Source of the DNA: an uncultured Marvinbryantia sp.
Lineage (GTDB): Bacteria > Bacillota > Clostridia > Lachnospirales > Lachnospiraceae
NCBI RefSeq assembly: GCF_905201705.1
Contig: NZ_CAJKOX010000020.1
Coordinates: forward strand, 8,560-72,559
Length of the DNA: 64,000 bases
Direction of reading: 5' to 3'
A program made the translations under genes and the position numbers. This document shows, piece after piece, positions 1 through 10,200 of this stretch (position 1 is its first letter; each line of letters begins with the position of its first letter). The notes under the pieces were generated by a model, which saw only the letters and a program-made list of their open reading frames with translations, was not told where the DNA came from and made no database searches.

Positions 1-362
1 AGGATCCGCTTCTGAACGCTTCCGGCAGGTACGGCAGGCCATTTTCTGTGAAGGGGGACCGTTTCCTTTCGGATGGCGCGACCTTTACCGTGGCCGGCTT
101 TGATATCAACGTATATCATACGCCGGGGCATACGAAGGGCGGTGCCTGCTACTACCTCCCGGAGGAAAAGGTGCTGTTTTCCGGGGATACGGTTTTCTGT
201 GAGAGCATCGGGCGCGCGGATCTGCCGACCGGCAATGGTGCGGAGCTGGTGCGCTCCGTGCAGAAAATCCTGGAAGCGCTTCCGGAGGATACCGCGATCT
301 ATCCGGGGCATGATGAGGCGACCAGCGTGGCACACGAGAGGAGATACAATCCGTTCTTATGA
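1..362 (+). CDS. MBL-fold metallo-hydrolase, C-terminal part (5' end outside window)
   Basis: The reading frame is open from the window edge and ends at 362, so only the last ~120 residues of a roughly 200-residue enzyme are present. Visible hallmarks of the glyoxalase-II-like metallo-beta-lactamase fold are the HTPGHTKG metal-binding stretch, the FSGDTVF strand with the bridging aspartate, and YPGHDEAT with the last metal-binding histidine. In this family such proteins hydrolyse thioesters or related substrates with two metal ions in the cytoplasm; the substrate here cannot be told. The ATG at about 48 seen in another register is not a start. The stop overlaps the hemZ start by 4 bases, so the two genes are co-translated. 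Confidence 0.85.
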   Translation, partial: DPLLNASGRYGRPFSVKGDRFLSDGATFTVAGFDINVYHTPGHTKGGACYYLPEEKVLFSGDTVFCESIGRADLPTGNGAELVRSVQKILEALPEDTAIYPGHDEATSVAHERRYNPFL

Positions 363-1804
363 TTACGGTACAACTCAATAAAAGGGATTTTGAATACGAT
401 ATCCATTCTCTGATAAGGGCATTTTATCCGGGAGTGGATGTTCCTCTGTATCTGGAAGGGGAGGAGGAGCCGCAGGGCTTCGAGAAAAAGCTGGAGGTTT
501 GCTACAGTGAGGCGCTTATCCGCCTTATCTGGCGGGACGCAGACGGCAAAGAGCTGGCGCGCAGGGAGTGCGCGGTGGATTTTTATGCAGACCGGAAGCA
601 AACAAAAAACGCGCTGAAAGCAGCGCTCTATGAGCTGCTCTCGGAATATACGGGGCAGAAGCTGCCCTGGGGAAATCTGACCGGCATCCGCCCGACAAAG
701 ATCCCGATGGGGCTTCTGGAGCAGGGATGGAAGAACACGGAAATTGCCGATTATATGCGGAAAACATATTATACCAGCAACGAAAAGACGGCGCTTGCGA
801 TTTCCATTGCAAACCGGGAGCGTGCCATTTTAAAGGACATTGACTATCAGAACGGCTACAGCCTGTATGTGGGGATCCCGTTCTGTCCGAGCATCTGTCT
901 GTACTGCTCCTTCAGTTCCAGCCCGCTTTCCGTCTGGAAAAGCCGCGTGGACGATTATCTGGACGCGCTTTGCAGGGAAATTGAGCAGACAGCGCATATC
1001 TGGCGGGAGAAACAGCTGGATACCGTCTATATCGGCGGCGGAACGCCGACCACGCTGGAGCCGTATCAGCTTGAGCGATTGCTTGATAAGCTGGAGGAAT
1101 GCTTTGAGCTTGCGCACGTAAAGGAATTTACCGTTGAGGCGGGACGGCCGGATTCCATCACGGCAAAGAAGCTGCAGGTGCTAAAGGACCATCCCGTCAC
1201 GCGCATTTCCATTAATCCGCAGACGATGAACGACCGCACGCTGGAGATCATCGGCAGACGGCATACCGTACAGCAGACGACGGAAGCGTTTGCTCTGGCG
1301 CGGCGGATCGGGTTTGATAATATTAACATGGATCTGATCGTCGGGCTGCCTGGCGAGGGTTATGCGGAGGTGGAGCACACCATGCGGCAGGTGACGGCAC
1401 TGGCGCCGGATTCCATCACCGTACATTCGCTTGCGCTGAAGCGGGCGACGCGGCTCAATCTTTTTAAGGATCAGTACGCACCGATGAGCTTTGTGAACAA
1501 TCAGGAGATCATGGATATGACGGCGCGCTATGCGGCCCAGGCGGGGCAGTTCCCGTATTACCTGTACCGCCAGAAAAATATGGCGGGAAATTTTGAAAAC
1601 GTTGGCTATGCGCGGGAGGGCGCGGCAGGAATATACAACATTCTGATCATGGAAGAGAAGCAGAGCATCCTGGCGCTCGGCGCCGGCGCTTCCACAAAGC
1701 TTGTGGACGGCGAGCGGATCGAGCGCGTCGAGAATGTCAAGGATATCCGCAGCTATATCGAGCGCATCGACGAGATGATCGATCGCAAGATAAAAGCATT
1801 ATGA
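359..1804 (+). CDS. hemZ: HemZ, coproporphyrinogen III dehydrogenase-like radical SAM enzyme
   Basis: Radical-SAM protein of 481 residues. The iron-sulfur cluster motif is visible as FCPSICLYCSF with cysteines at 176, 180 and 183, followed by YIGGGTPT, which helps bind S-adenosylmethionine. The ~150-residue N-terminal extension before the radical-SAM core matches HemZ rather than the shorter HemN/HemW group. HemZ is annotated as the oxygen-independent coproporphyrinogen III dehydrogenase of Firmicutes; many gut Clostridia keep it without a full haem pathway, so the real substrate is uncertain. ATG overlaps the previous stop by 4 bases; next gene follows after 21 bases. Confidence 0.85.
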   Translation: MITVQLNKRDFEYDIHSLIRAFYPGVDVPLYLEGEEEPQGFEKKLEVCYSEALIRLIWRDADGKELARRECAVDFYADRKQTKNALKAALYELLSEYTGQKLPWGNLTGIRPTKIPMGLLEQGWKNTEIADYMRKTYYTSNEKTALAISIANRERAILKDIDYQNGYSLYVGIPFCPSICLYCSFSSSPLSVWKSRVDDYLDALCREIEQTAHIWREKQLDTVYIGGGTPTTLEPYQLERLLDKLEECFELAHVKEFTVEAGRPDSITAKKLQVLKDHPVTRISINPQTMNDRTLEIIGRRHTVQQTTEAFALARRIGFDNINMDLIVGLPGEGYAEVEHTMRQVTALAPDSITVHSLALKRATRLNLFKDQYAPMSFVNNQEIMDMTARYAAQAGQFPYYLYRQKNMAGNFENVGYAREGAAGIYNILIMEEKQSILALGAGASTKLVDGERIERVENVKDIRSYIERIDEMIDRKIKAL

Positions 1805-1825
1805 TAAAGAAATGAGCGAAGAAAT

Positions 1826-2404
1826 ATGGAAGCAAAAAAGTATCATATTATCCAGACTGACCTGCAAAAGGAGATCGCACATGGGATCCGTGTGAGCAAC
1901 CTTGCTTACCGGGTGGGAAGGCAGCTAAAGCTGCCGGAGGATATCTGCTATCAGCTTGCGGTTGCCGGGCTTGTTCATGATATCGGCAAGCTTGAGATCA
2001 TGAAATATATGTATTCGAGGAAGGAGGGCGCGCCTCTCCATGTGGAGGAGCTGCGCTATGTGCGGACGCATCCGGCGCTCGGCTACGCGATCCTAAATGA
2101 AGAGGGATATTCTTCGGAAATTACGCAGTGGGTTCTGTACCATCATGAGAATTATGACGGAAGCGGTTATCCGTCGAATAAATCCGGGGAGGAAATCCCC
2201 CTGGGCGCGCGGATCCTGCGCGTCTGCGACGTCTATACAGCGCTGACGACGACCCGCTCCTACCGGGAGGCTTTTGACAGCGAGACGGCGGTGCACCTGA
2301 TGATAGATGAAGTGAAGAATTTTGATATGAAAGTGTTTCTGGCATTTCAGGAAGTGATCCATGAGGAGGAGCTGCCAGAGGAAGAGGGAGGAAGCGACAG
2401 ATGA
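1826..2404 (+). CDS. Stand-alone HD-GYP domain protein (probable cyclic-di-nucleotide phosphodiesterase)
   Basis: A 192-residue protein that is almost only an HD-GYP domain. HD appears as HDIGK (H51, D52) and the GYP signature as HHENYDGSGYP (H106, H107, E108, D111, G114-Y115-P116), both complete. HD-GYP enzymes hydrolyse cyclic di-GMP or related cyclic dinucleotides; there is no attached receiver, sensor or membrane segment, so regulation would be by expression or a partner. The C-terminus is acidic. The stop overlaps the hisS start (ATGA), so it is translated together with hisS, a combination with no obvious functional link. Confidence 0.8.
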   Translation: MEAKKYHIIQTDLQKEIAHGIRVSNLAYRVGRQLKLPEDICYQLAVAGLVHDIGKLEIMKYMYSRKEGAPLHVEELRYVRTHPALGYAILNEEGYSSEITQWVLYHHENYDGSGYPSNKSGEEIPLGARILRVCDVYTALTTTRSYREAFDSETAVHLMIDEVKNFDMKVFLAFQEVIHEEELPEEEGGSDR

Positions 2405-3648
2405 GCTTAAAAAAGAAGCCGGTTACCGGCATGAAGGATATTACTCCGCGGGAGATGGAGATCCGCGACTATGTGATCGGCCTGATCAAAGAAACTTACG
2501 GGAAATTCGGATTTTCTTCGATTGAGACGCCGTGCGTGGAGCATATTGAGAATCTGAGCAGCAAGCAGGGCGGTGAGAACGAGAAGCTGATCTTTAAGAT
2601 CTTAAAGCGCGGCGAGAAGCTGAAGCTGGAGACGGCGCAGTGCGAGGCGGATCTGGTGGACGGCGGTCTGCGGTACGATCTGACGGTGCCGCTTTCCCGC
2701 TATTATTCCAACAATGCGAACGAGCTTCCGGCACCGTTTAAGGCGCTTCAGATGGGCAATGTGTGGCGTGCGGACCGTCCGCAGAGAGGCAGATACCGCC
2801 AGTTCATGCAGTGTGACATCGATATCCTCGGCGAGCCGTCCATCCTGGCGGAGATCGAGCTGATCCTTGCCACCTCGACGCTGGTCGGAAAGCTTGATTT
2901 TGAAAACTTCACCATTCGCATCAACGACCGCCGGATCTTAAAGGCTATGGCAGCGTACAGCGGATTCGCGCCGGAGAGCTATGATACGGTATTTATCATT
3001 CTGGACAAGATGGATAAGATCGGTCTGGAGGGCGTTGCGGAGGAGCTGAAAAAAGAGGGCTTCCCGGAGGAGGCTGTGCAGAAATATCTGGGACTTTTTG
3101 AGAAGGTGACGGGCGACCTTGCGGGCGTGCGTTTCCTGCGCGAAACGCTTGCAGGCGTGCTGGAGGATGCGGTTGCTTCGGATCTTGAGACGATCATCGA
3201 GAGCGTGGAAGCAGTAAAGACCGCGAAATTCAATATCGTGTTTGATCCTACGCTGGTACGCGGCATGTCATACTACACCGGTCCGATCTTTGAGATCAGC
3301 ATCGACGGCTTCGGCGGTTCGGTGGGCGGCGGCGGACGCTATGACGAGATGATCGGGCGCTTCACCGGCAATCAGACCCCGGCGTGCGGCTTTTCCATCG
3401 GATTTGAGCGCATCGTTATGCTGCTTCTGGAAAAAGACTTCCAGATTCCCGGAAAGGCGGAGAAAACCGCTTTCCTGATCGAAAAGGGAATGCCGAAAGA
3501 GAAGCTTCTCGATGTGTTCCGCGAGGCGGAAAAGCGCCGCGCGGAGGGCGGAAGCGTCAGCATGAACATGATGAAGAAAAATAAGAAATTTCAGAAGGAG
3601 CAGCTTGCTTCGGAAGGGTATACAGAGATCGTGGAGTTCTTTAAGTAA
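2401..3648 (+). CDS. hisS: Histidyl-tRNA synthetase
   Basis: Class II aminoacyl-tRNA synthetase of 415 residues that charges tRNA-His. Motif 2 is visible around FKALQMGNVWRADRPQRGRY, the histidine-A loop as LVRGMSYYTGPIFE, and motif 3 as GFSIGFERI. The glycine-rich SVGGGGRYDEMIG loop is also present. The presence of motif 2 arginine and the histidine loops argues for a working synthetase rather than the HisZ regulatory paralogue. The anticodon-binding tail after motif 3 is short (about 70 residues), slightly less than usual. Last gene of the leading run; an intrinsic terminator follows directly. Confidence 0.88.
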   Translation: MSLKKKPVTGMKDITPREMEIRDYVIGLIKETYGKFGFSSIETPCVEHIENLSSKQGGENEKLIFKILKRGEKLKLETAQCEADLVDGGLRYDLTVPLSRYYSNNANELPAPFKALQMGNVWRADRPQRGRYRQFMQCDIDILGEPSILAEIELILATSTLVGKLDFENFTIRINDRRILKAMAAYSGFAPESYDTVFIILDKMDKIGLEGVAEELKKEGFPEEAVQKYLGLFEKVTGDLAGVRFLRETLAGVLEDAVASDLETIIESVEAVKTAKFNIVFDPTLVRGMSYYTGPIFEISIDGFGGSVGGGGRYDEMIGRFTGNQTPACGFSIGFERIVMLLLEKDFQIPGKAEKTAFLIEKGMPKEKLLDVFREAEKRRAEGGSVSMNMMKKNKKFQKEQLASEGYTEIVEFFK

Positions 3649-3650
3649 GA

Positions 3651-3686
3651 AAAAAGGCTTCCCGCCGGGGCGGGAAGTCTTTTTTC
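3651..3686. terminator. Bidirectional intrinsic terminator between hisS and a convergent lipoprotein gene
   Basis: Inverted repeat CTTCCCGCC / GGCGGGAAG (3658-3666 and 3669-3677) with an A-run before and a T-run (3678-3685) after it, so it can stop transcription from either side. Confidence 0.9.
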
Positions 3687-3718
3687 TATATAGAAGCAAT
3701 CTGTAAATGGTTCCATGA

Positions 3719-4861
3719 CTAGGGTTCATCTTCGATGTTTTCTGCAGCCGTGCTTTCCGTTTCTGCCGTTTCGTCCGCATCCTCCGCAGCATACAGGTTC
3801 TCCAGCGCAACGTCCATCCCTCCGAGCAGGGCGTCGGAGAAGGTTTCGTTCAGATACGCCTCCCAGGTGTAACCGTTGTTGACGAGCATGATGGTGATGG
3901 TGCTTTCTGTGCTCTGCGTGTTGGCTTCCAGGGCGGCGAGCAGGTATTCGGCCGATTTCTGATAGATTTCCGCATCCGTTGCGCGGATGGACTCCGTAGT
4001 CTGCGCATATTCCAGCAGGGAGCTGCGGCACTGACTGATGATCTCCGGCAGATCAAGGCTGGTGATCGTGACAGAGGCGGAGGCAGTGTCGTTGTCCTCG
4101 GTGACGGATTCAATATGATAACTGAAAAACTGTGCGATCTGTTCCGCCACGATCTCATCCATCTGCGGGGCGAGAGAACTTCCGGTACTGAATACATCAT
4201 CCAGCTTCAGATAATTTTTCCATTCCTCCGCGGAAAAATCTGCGAACGGTTCCAGCGTACATTCCAGAACCTCCGTGGGAGAGAGCAGATAGGGATCGCG
4301 AAGATAGGAAACCAGTCCCCCGGCCAGGGCATCCTCCAGCTCAGTGCTTTCCTGGATGAGCCAGACGCCGTTTGTGTTTGAGAGATGGACCGTGGCAGAG
4401 GTCGTAACGAGCGGATAGGTATTGTTTTCCAGACATTCCTTCATCAGGGCGAAGGAGGAGGCAAGGCCCTCTGGCTGGCTGCTGCCCTCCTGCGTGACAG
4501 AATCTTTGATCATCGCGCGGCACAGATCCTTTGCGAGCTGTCGGGCGTCAAGATTTGTGATATCCAGATCTACCGTTGCCGTAGTCTTGTCGTCGCTGAC
4601 GGAGGACGAGCGGATCTTGTAGGTGAAATTTTTGAAAAACAGCTTTACGGCTTCCGTCGTTTCCTCACCGATTTCCAGCGGTGCTGAATGGGAAAGGCGG
4701 ATGTCTTCATAGGAGACGAAGGATTTTATAGTGGATTCATCCAGCTTTTTGATCAGATCCATCTCCTGTCGTACCGCCTTTTCAGGGGCTGCATATCCGC
4801 ATCCTGTCAAAATCAGCGCTGCTGCGGGCAGCAGCCACAAAAGCAAGCTTTTTCTGTTCAT
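3719..4861 (-). CDS. Predicted lipoprotein with two tandem copies of a DUF5105-like domain
   Basis: A 380-residue protein with a signal peptide ending in a lipobox LTGC (cysteine 21), so it should be lipid-anchored outside the membrane. The body consists of two similar halves: each has a 'VTDDxxTAxVxVxITxLD' type strand set, followed by a helix and a second strand set ending in a 'ALxGGxxxxL' helix (compare residues ~80-180 with ~245-350). This two-copy layout resembles the small DUF4878/DUF5105 lipoproteins of Firmicutes, whose function is unknown. It ends in an acidic Thr/Glu-rich tail. It has its own promoter and converges on hisS. No enzymatic motif is visible. Confidence 0.7.
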   Translation of the reverse strand: MNRKSLLLWLLPAAALILTGCGYAAPEKAVRQEMDLIKKLDESTIKSFVSYEDIRLSHSAPLEIGEETTEAVKLFFKNFTYKIRSSSVSDDKTTATVDLDITNLDARQLAKDLCRAMIKDSVTQEGSSQPEGLASSFALMKECLENNTYPLVTTSATVHLSNTNGVWLIQESTELEDALAGGLVSYLRDPYLLSPTEVLECTLEPFADFSAEEWKNYLKLDDVFSTGSSLAPQMDEIVAEQIAQFFSYHIESVTEDNDTASASVTITSLDLPEIISQCRSSLLEYAQTTESIRATDAEIYQKSAEYLLAALEANTQSTESTITIMLVNNGYTWEAYLNETFSDALLGGMDVALENLYAAEDADETAETESTAAENIEDEP

Positions 4862-4911
4862 ATATTCTCCTTAATAGTTTTTGGAAACTTATATTGAAGT
4901 TTGTTGAACTT

Positions 4912-4940
4912 ATTTTATATGAAAAGTGCAGAATTGTCAA
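4912..4940 (-). promoter_or_regulatory. Sigma-A-type promoter of the lipoprotein gene
   Basis: On the minus strand TTGACA (4940-4935), 17-bp spacer, TAAAAT (4917-4912), about 50 bases upstream of the start codon at 4861. The 4862-5057 intergenic region is AT-rich and should also hold the promoter of the divergent exporter operon, which I could not place confidently. Confidence 0.65.
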
Positions 4941-5057
4941 ATTTTTCCGGAAAAAGAGAACATCTGTTTCTGAAGATTTTGTGAACTTCGATTTTCGTAG
5001 TGCATTTGCAGTGGAAATATGATAAGATACGAAGTTAGAAAGGGGAGTCACGGCAAA

Positions 5058-6473
5058 ATGAAGAGGAAGAAAATATGGATCATATTATTAATCATAATTC
5101 TGGCGGCTGGCGCGGGTACGGCAGTCTGGTACTTTAAATTCCGGGACGCGGGGCAGTCTGTTGATTCCGAAAATACAGTATTTGTTGATTCTGTAGGGAT
5201 GATCACCGGCATTTCAAGCACCGGGCGCAGCAGCCGTTTTTCGGGCGTGGTGGAGGCGCAGCGGACGGTCGGCGTGGAGGTGGCAAGCGGTCTGAAGGTG
5301 AAGGACACTTTTGTCACTGTCGGGCAGGAGGTCAACGTGGGGACGAAGCTTTTCTCCTACGACACGGATGAGGCGCAGGACAGTATCACGCAGCTTGAGA
5401 TCGACATTGAAAACTACGAGATCGAGATCGAGTCCACAAATGCCACGATCGCGCAGTATGAAAAAGAGCGCGCGCAGGTGTCGGACAGTGAGAAGCGCGC
5501 GTACACGACCTCGATCCTTACAGCGCAGAACTCTATCCGGCGTGCGGAGTACAATATCAAGAGCAAGCAGGCGGAGCTGGAGAGTCTGAAAAAGCAGATC
5601 GCAAATTCGGTAGTTACCAGCGAGCTGCAGGGCGTGGTAAAAACAATCAATAAAAATAATTCCGGCAGCAGTGACGGCAGCAGCGATGTGAGCGGAATGA
5701 GCGGGATGGACGGCAGTTCGGATGAAAACGCAAACGCGTACATTACGATCATGGCGACCGGCGAATACCGCATCAAAGGGCTGATCAATGAGCAGAACAT
5801 GGCGGAGCTGCAGGTGGGCAGCGAGGTCATTGCGCATTCCCGTGTAGATGAATCTCTCACCTGGAAGGGGACGGTGGAGTCGATCGATACAGACAGCGCA
5901 CAGACCAACCAAAGCAATGTTTACTATTATGGAAGCAGCGACAGCTCCATGTCGAATTCCAGCTCCTATCCGTTTTATGTGGATCTGGAGGATTCTTCCG
6001 GTCTGATGCTCGGACAGCATGTATACGTGGAGCCGGATAACGGACAGACGGAAGAGCGCAGCGGTATGTGGCTGGATGCCTATTATCTGCTGACGGATGA
6101 AGAGGGTCAGGTAACGCCTTATGTATGGGCGGCAGACGATAAGGACCGCCTGGAAAAACGCGAGGTCACGCTCGGTGATTTCGACGAAGATCTCGGACAG
6201 TATGAGATCCTTGACGGACTGACGGCGGATGATTATATCACGATTCCGTATGAGGGGCTGCAGGAGGGGCAGAGCGTCATACGAAATGTTGAGCAGGATA
6301 CCGGCATGATGGGTGGCAGTTACGATTACAGCGGCGATGAAGGCTATGATATGGGTGTACTTGACGACGGCTACGACGATCTGTCTGGCATGGATGTGAT
6401 CGATGATGGTTACGACGAAGGCGTAATCCTGGACGGCGGCGATGCCGGAGCGATCATAGAAGAGGAGCCGTAG
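5058..6473 (+). CDS. HlyD/MacA-type membrane-fusion (adaptor) protein of an ABC exporter
   Basis: A 471-residue adaptor: one N-terminal membrane helix (residues ~6-26), a lipoyl-like half domain, a two-helix coiled coil (about 'EIDIENYEIEIESTNATIAQ' through 'QAELESLKKQIAN'), then the second lipoyl half (VVTSELQGVVKTI) and a beta-barrel. Adaptors of this class couple a membrane ABC exporter to extracellular or wall-spanning parts. The C-terminus is very rich in Gly, Asp and Tyr. I chose ATG 5058 because an AGGGGAG ribosome site (5041-5047) precedes it; an in-frame ATG at 5019 has none. First gene of the exporter operon 5058-11782. Confidence 0.82.
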   Translation: MKRKKIWIILLIIILAAGAGTAVWYFKFRDAGQSVDSENTVFVDSVGMITGISSTGRSSRFSGVVEAQRTVGVEVASGLKVKDTFVTVGQEVNVGTKLFSYDTDEAQDSITQLEIDIENYEIEIESTNATIAQYEKERAQVSDSEKRAYTTSILTAQNSIRRAEYNIKSKQAELESLKKQIANSVVTSELQGVVKTINKNNSGSSDGSSDVSGMSGMDGSSDENANAYITIMATGEYRIKGLINEQNMAELQVGSEVIAHSRVDESLTWKGTVESIDTDSAQTNQSNVYYYGSSDSSMSNSSSYPFYVDLEDSSGLMLGQHVYVEPDNGQTEERSGMWLDAYYLLTDEEGQVTPYVWAADDKDRLEKREVTLGDFDEDLGQYEILDGLTADDYITIPYEGLQEGQSVIRNVEQDTGMMGGSYDYSGDEGYDMGVLDDGYDDLSGMDVIDDGYDEGVILDGGDAGAIIEEEP

Positions 6474-6540
6474 AGATTTTTTGCGCCCGCTTCCGGGCGG
6501 GAAAAGGAGCTGCGGCGCTTCAATAAAAGAGGGGAAACAT

Positions 6541-7215
6541 ATGATTTTACAGTTGGACAATATCTACAAAGATTATATTACCGGAAAGATGGTCGTGCCG
6601 GTCCTGAAAGATGTCACGCTTCATGTGGAAGAGGGCGAATACGTGGCGATCATGGGACCTTCCGGTTCCGGGAAATCTACGCTGATGAACATTATCGGAT
6701 GCCTGGACGAACCGACGAAGGGCACCTTCCTTTTGAATGGAAAGAATATTCTTGGATTGTCGGATAATGAGATCGCGGAAGAGCGGCTTCACAATATTGG
6801 ATTCGTATTCCAGACCTTCCAGCTCCTGCCGCGTCAGACGGCGCTGGACAATGTGGCGCTGCCGCTTGTGTATGCCGGCATCTCCAAAAAAGAGCGGAAG
6901 AGGCGGGCAGCACAGGCGCTGGAGAAAGTCGGGCTTGGCGACCGTATGGACTTTTTGCCGACGCAGCTGTCCGGCGGACAAAAGCAGAGGGTGGCGATCG
7001 CGCGCGCAATGGTCAACAATCCGAAGATCCTTCTGGCGGACGAGCCGACCGGTGCGCTGGATTCTAAATCAAGTATCCAGGTAATGGAGCTGTTTCACAG
7101 GCTCAATGAGGAGGGCGTGACGGTAGTCATGATCACACATGATTCCGGGGTTGCGCAGCACGCAAAGCGGATCGTTTATATTTTCGACGGGGAGCTTTCG
7201 GAAAAACGGGGGTAA
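6541..7215 (+). CDS. ABC transporter ATPase, MacB/LolD type
   Basis: A 224-residue ATPase. Walker A GPSGSGKS (39-46), the MacB/LolD-type Q-loop stretch FVFQTFQLLP, signature LSGGQ (143-147), Walker B ILLADEPTGALD (163 onward) and the switch histidine in MITHD are all intact. The ADEPTGALD and FQLLP forms are typical of the MacB group, whose permease does not span like a pump but works mechanically on an adaptor. ATG 6541 follows an AGAGGGGAAA ribosome site; an upstream in-frame ATG at 6481 has none. A small GC hairpin lies just before it (6484-6500). Sits between two adaptor genes in one operon. Confidence 0.9.
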   Translation: MILQLDNIYKDYITGKMVVPVLKDVTLHVEEGEYVAIMGPSGSGKSTLMNIIGCLDEPTKGTFLLNGKNILGLSDNEIAEERLHNIGFVFQTFQLLPRQTALDNVALPLVYAGISKKERKRRAAQALEKVGLGDRMDFLPTQLSGGQKQRVAIARAMVNNPKILLADEPTGALDSKSSIQVMELFHRLNEEGVTVVMITHDSGVAQHAKRIVYIFDGELSEKRG

Positions 7216-7221
7216 ACAGGG

Positions 7222-10200
7222 ATGAAGAAGACGAAAAAAAGGATCAGAAATGTGATCATTCTGCTGCTGGTGCTTGCGGTGCTGGGGGGAGGAGTCACAG
7301 TCGGCGTTCGTTATTTCCTGAAGAACAGCGGACAGAGCGTCGAGGTATATCCGGTATCGCAGCTCAACGGGGCGGACTGGATCAATTACTCTAACGACAG
7401 CGTGTACGGCACAGTAGTTTCTGATGTCAGCCAGCAGGTATATGTTCCAGAGGATAAGGTGATCAAGGACGTCTATGTAACGCAGGGCGATGAGGTGAAG
7501 ATCGGGGACAAGCTTCTGAGCTATGATACAACGCTGCTGGAGCTGGATCTTGAACTGCAGGAGCTGACAGTGCAGGAGATCGAGCTGGAGATAGAATCTG
7601 CCGAGGCGGATCTGAAAAAGCTGAGAAATACGACGCCGGTGGAAAAGTCGGCGGATGAAGAGAATGAGCTTCTCGGACCGGATGTGTCGCTGCCGGGCGG
7701 TCTGGATATTGGCGATGATGAAGAGGCGCGGATGATCCCGGCGGAGAATATGCTTCTTGCAAGTGCAGATACTGCGCAGGGAAGCGTGGATGCGCAGCAG
7801 GTGGAAGTGACTGCGCAGCCGGAAACGACTGCGCAGACAGAAAATGCCGTACAGCCGGAAGCAACTGTGCAGTCAGAGGACGCCGCACAGCCGGAAACAA
7901 CTGTGCAGTCAGAAAATGCCGCACAGACGGAGGATATGGCACAAACGGAAACGACCGCGCAGCCGGAGAACAGTGCGCAGACGGAGGGAGCCGCGGGGAA
8001 TTCTGATGAGGAGCAGCTGATTACGGAGGCGGGCGACTATATGAATATCAACGATGCATTGTCCGGCGGTGCTGCAGGCGGCATGTCTTCGGACACTGAC
8101 GCGGAAAAAGACGAAGGATCTGAAACGGAGCGGCCGAAACTTAACCAGAGTCTGGAAAAGCTTCTTTCACATGTCCGTATCATGGAGCCGGGAGAGGAAG
8201 GAGAAAAGCTGCTCGCAGACACCCGCGATGAGGGCGATACCCCTGTCAATGCTCAGCTTTCGCAGGACACTGTAAAGCTGGTTCCGCATTTCAAAGAAAC
8301 GGCGGAAACACATTTTGAGCGTCTGAACACTTATACCATGGCGATCAGGGGGATTACGCTGAAGGAAGATAAAAGCGGCGTCCTGTACGGCACGGCAAAT
8401 ATAGACGGGAATGATTATCCGGAAATCGGCGGTTATACCTTGATCCGGGATGAGGAGATGCCGGATGTTGCACATCTGACGATCGCCTTTGACGACAGGC
8501 TGAACGATCAGCATGAGATCGCGCCGGAACTGGCGGATATGTATGCGCAGATCAGTTTGTCCGCGGAGGAAATTACCGGGGATGTCCTGGTCTTCCGCAC
8601 GGCGAAAGAGGATACGGATATCAGGATCACGGTCAGCAGACCGGCGGAGGAGACAGAAACAGAGGAAGCTTCCGAAACGGATATCCCGGAGCAGCCGACA
8701 GAGGAAATCTCTGAGGAGGAAACTGCGGAACCGATGACAGAGGGAACATCCGAAACGGGTATCACAGAGCCGGAGACGGAAAGCCTGTCAGAGACAGAAA
8801 CGGAAACTGAGACAGAAACGGAATCGGATGCGGTTCCGCAGAATGTGGTGTTTGACGTCACCTGGTATCATGGCACGAATAATGAGGCGAAGTGGCCGCA
8901 TTCTCTGGATATCAATTTTTATGAGAAGACGGACGAGGCGCAGGAAAACAGCGTCTGGTACCAGCGGGTATCCGGCAGCATGGAGCCGGAGGAAGAGCCG
9001 GATACGGAAGATGCGGTAGGCGACGAGGAACCGGCCGAAGACACGGAGCTGCTGCCGGAGGATGAAACGAACGGCGAAGATGACGGATCGGGCGTTGTGC
9101 AGGAAGAAGAAACCGATCATAACAGCTACAGCAGCGTGCATTGGGTGACGGAGCCGCTTGCGTGGAACGCGGCACTGAATCCGCAGGAATACGGAATGGT
9201 GGTCAGACCGAAGGATTCGCTGAACTATATTCCGCGCGTTGCGTGGGGGAGGACCGATGAGAACGGTACCAAGACCTGCGTCATCACCATGACTTATCTG
9301 GAGCCGGACGATTCGCCGCTCGCAAAGCTGGAGCCGCTGGAAGAGCTGGATTTCTGGACGGGCGAGGACGGACTTTATTATAAGGGCAGCGGGACAAAGG
9401 ACGATCCATATGTGTTCTTCTGTATTGACGGTGCGCGGATCGAGAGTTCCTTTGTCAATTGGGTGCTCGGTTTTAACGAGGACGGCACGGAACGCCTGCG
9501 CAACGCAGACGGCACGGAGCGCACGGGCTATTTTGTGAGATTGGAGATCCGCGAGTCGGATACGATTACCGGAGCGTTCATCAAGAGCATCGGGCTGGAC
9601 GGCACGATTCGAATGGAGTACGGCTATGGCCCGGGTACCTACTGGATTTTCTCAAGCGATACGGGCATTGTGCGCTACGAGGAGGAAGTTCCCGAGGATG
9701 ATCCGGGATTTGATCCGGGCTGGGACGACCCGGGTTGGATAGACACGGGCGATACCTATACGGCCGAGGAGCTGGCAGCCGCTATCGCGGAGAAGGAGCG
9801 TGAGATCCGCAAGCTGGGAGTGAGCAAGCGTGAGGCGGAATTAAAGCTGAAGGATTACCAGAAGGATATGGATGAATCGACAGTCGTAAGCTCGGTGGAC
9901 GGTTATGTGAAGTCGATCGGGGAAGGGGTAAATGACTCGGATGCTTACATGGTTGTGGCGAGCGAGGGCGGGCTTTATCTGCGAACCACAGTCAGCGAGG
10001 TGAACCTGGATAATGTGGAAAGGGGAGATATCCTGGAGGGAAGCTCCTGGGAGACGATGAGCCAGTTTACTGCGACGATTACGGAGATTTCGTATTTTCC
10101 GGATACGTCTTCCGACAGCTATGCCTATTATGGAAGCAGCAATCCAAACTCCTCCAGCTATCCGGTGCTTGCACGGATCGAGGACGGGAGCGGCGTATCC

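Noticed and set aside
2401..3648. HisZ (ATP phosphoribosyltransferase regulatory subunit)
   Set aside because: The synthetase-specific histidine loops and motif 2/3 arginines are present and no hisG lies nearby.
5214..6560. 448-residue open frame on the minus strand
   Set aside because: It lies opposite a well-supported adaptor gene, has no ribosome site and reads as low-complexity Arg/His/Ile-rich sequence, the typical shadow of a GC-biased gene.
7810..7992. CRISPR-like or satellite repeat inside the giant adaptor gene
   Set aside because: The repetition is of hexapeptides in frame and varies at the DNA level; it is coding low complexity.
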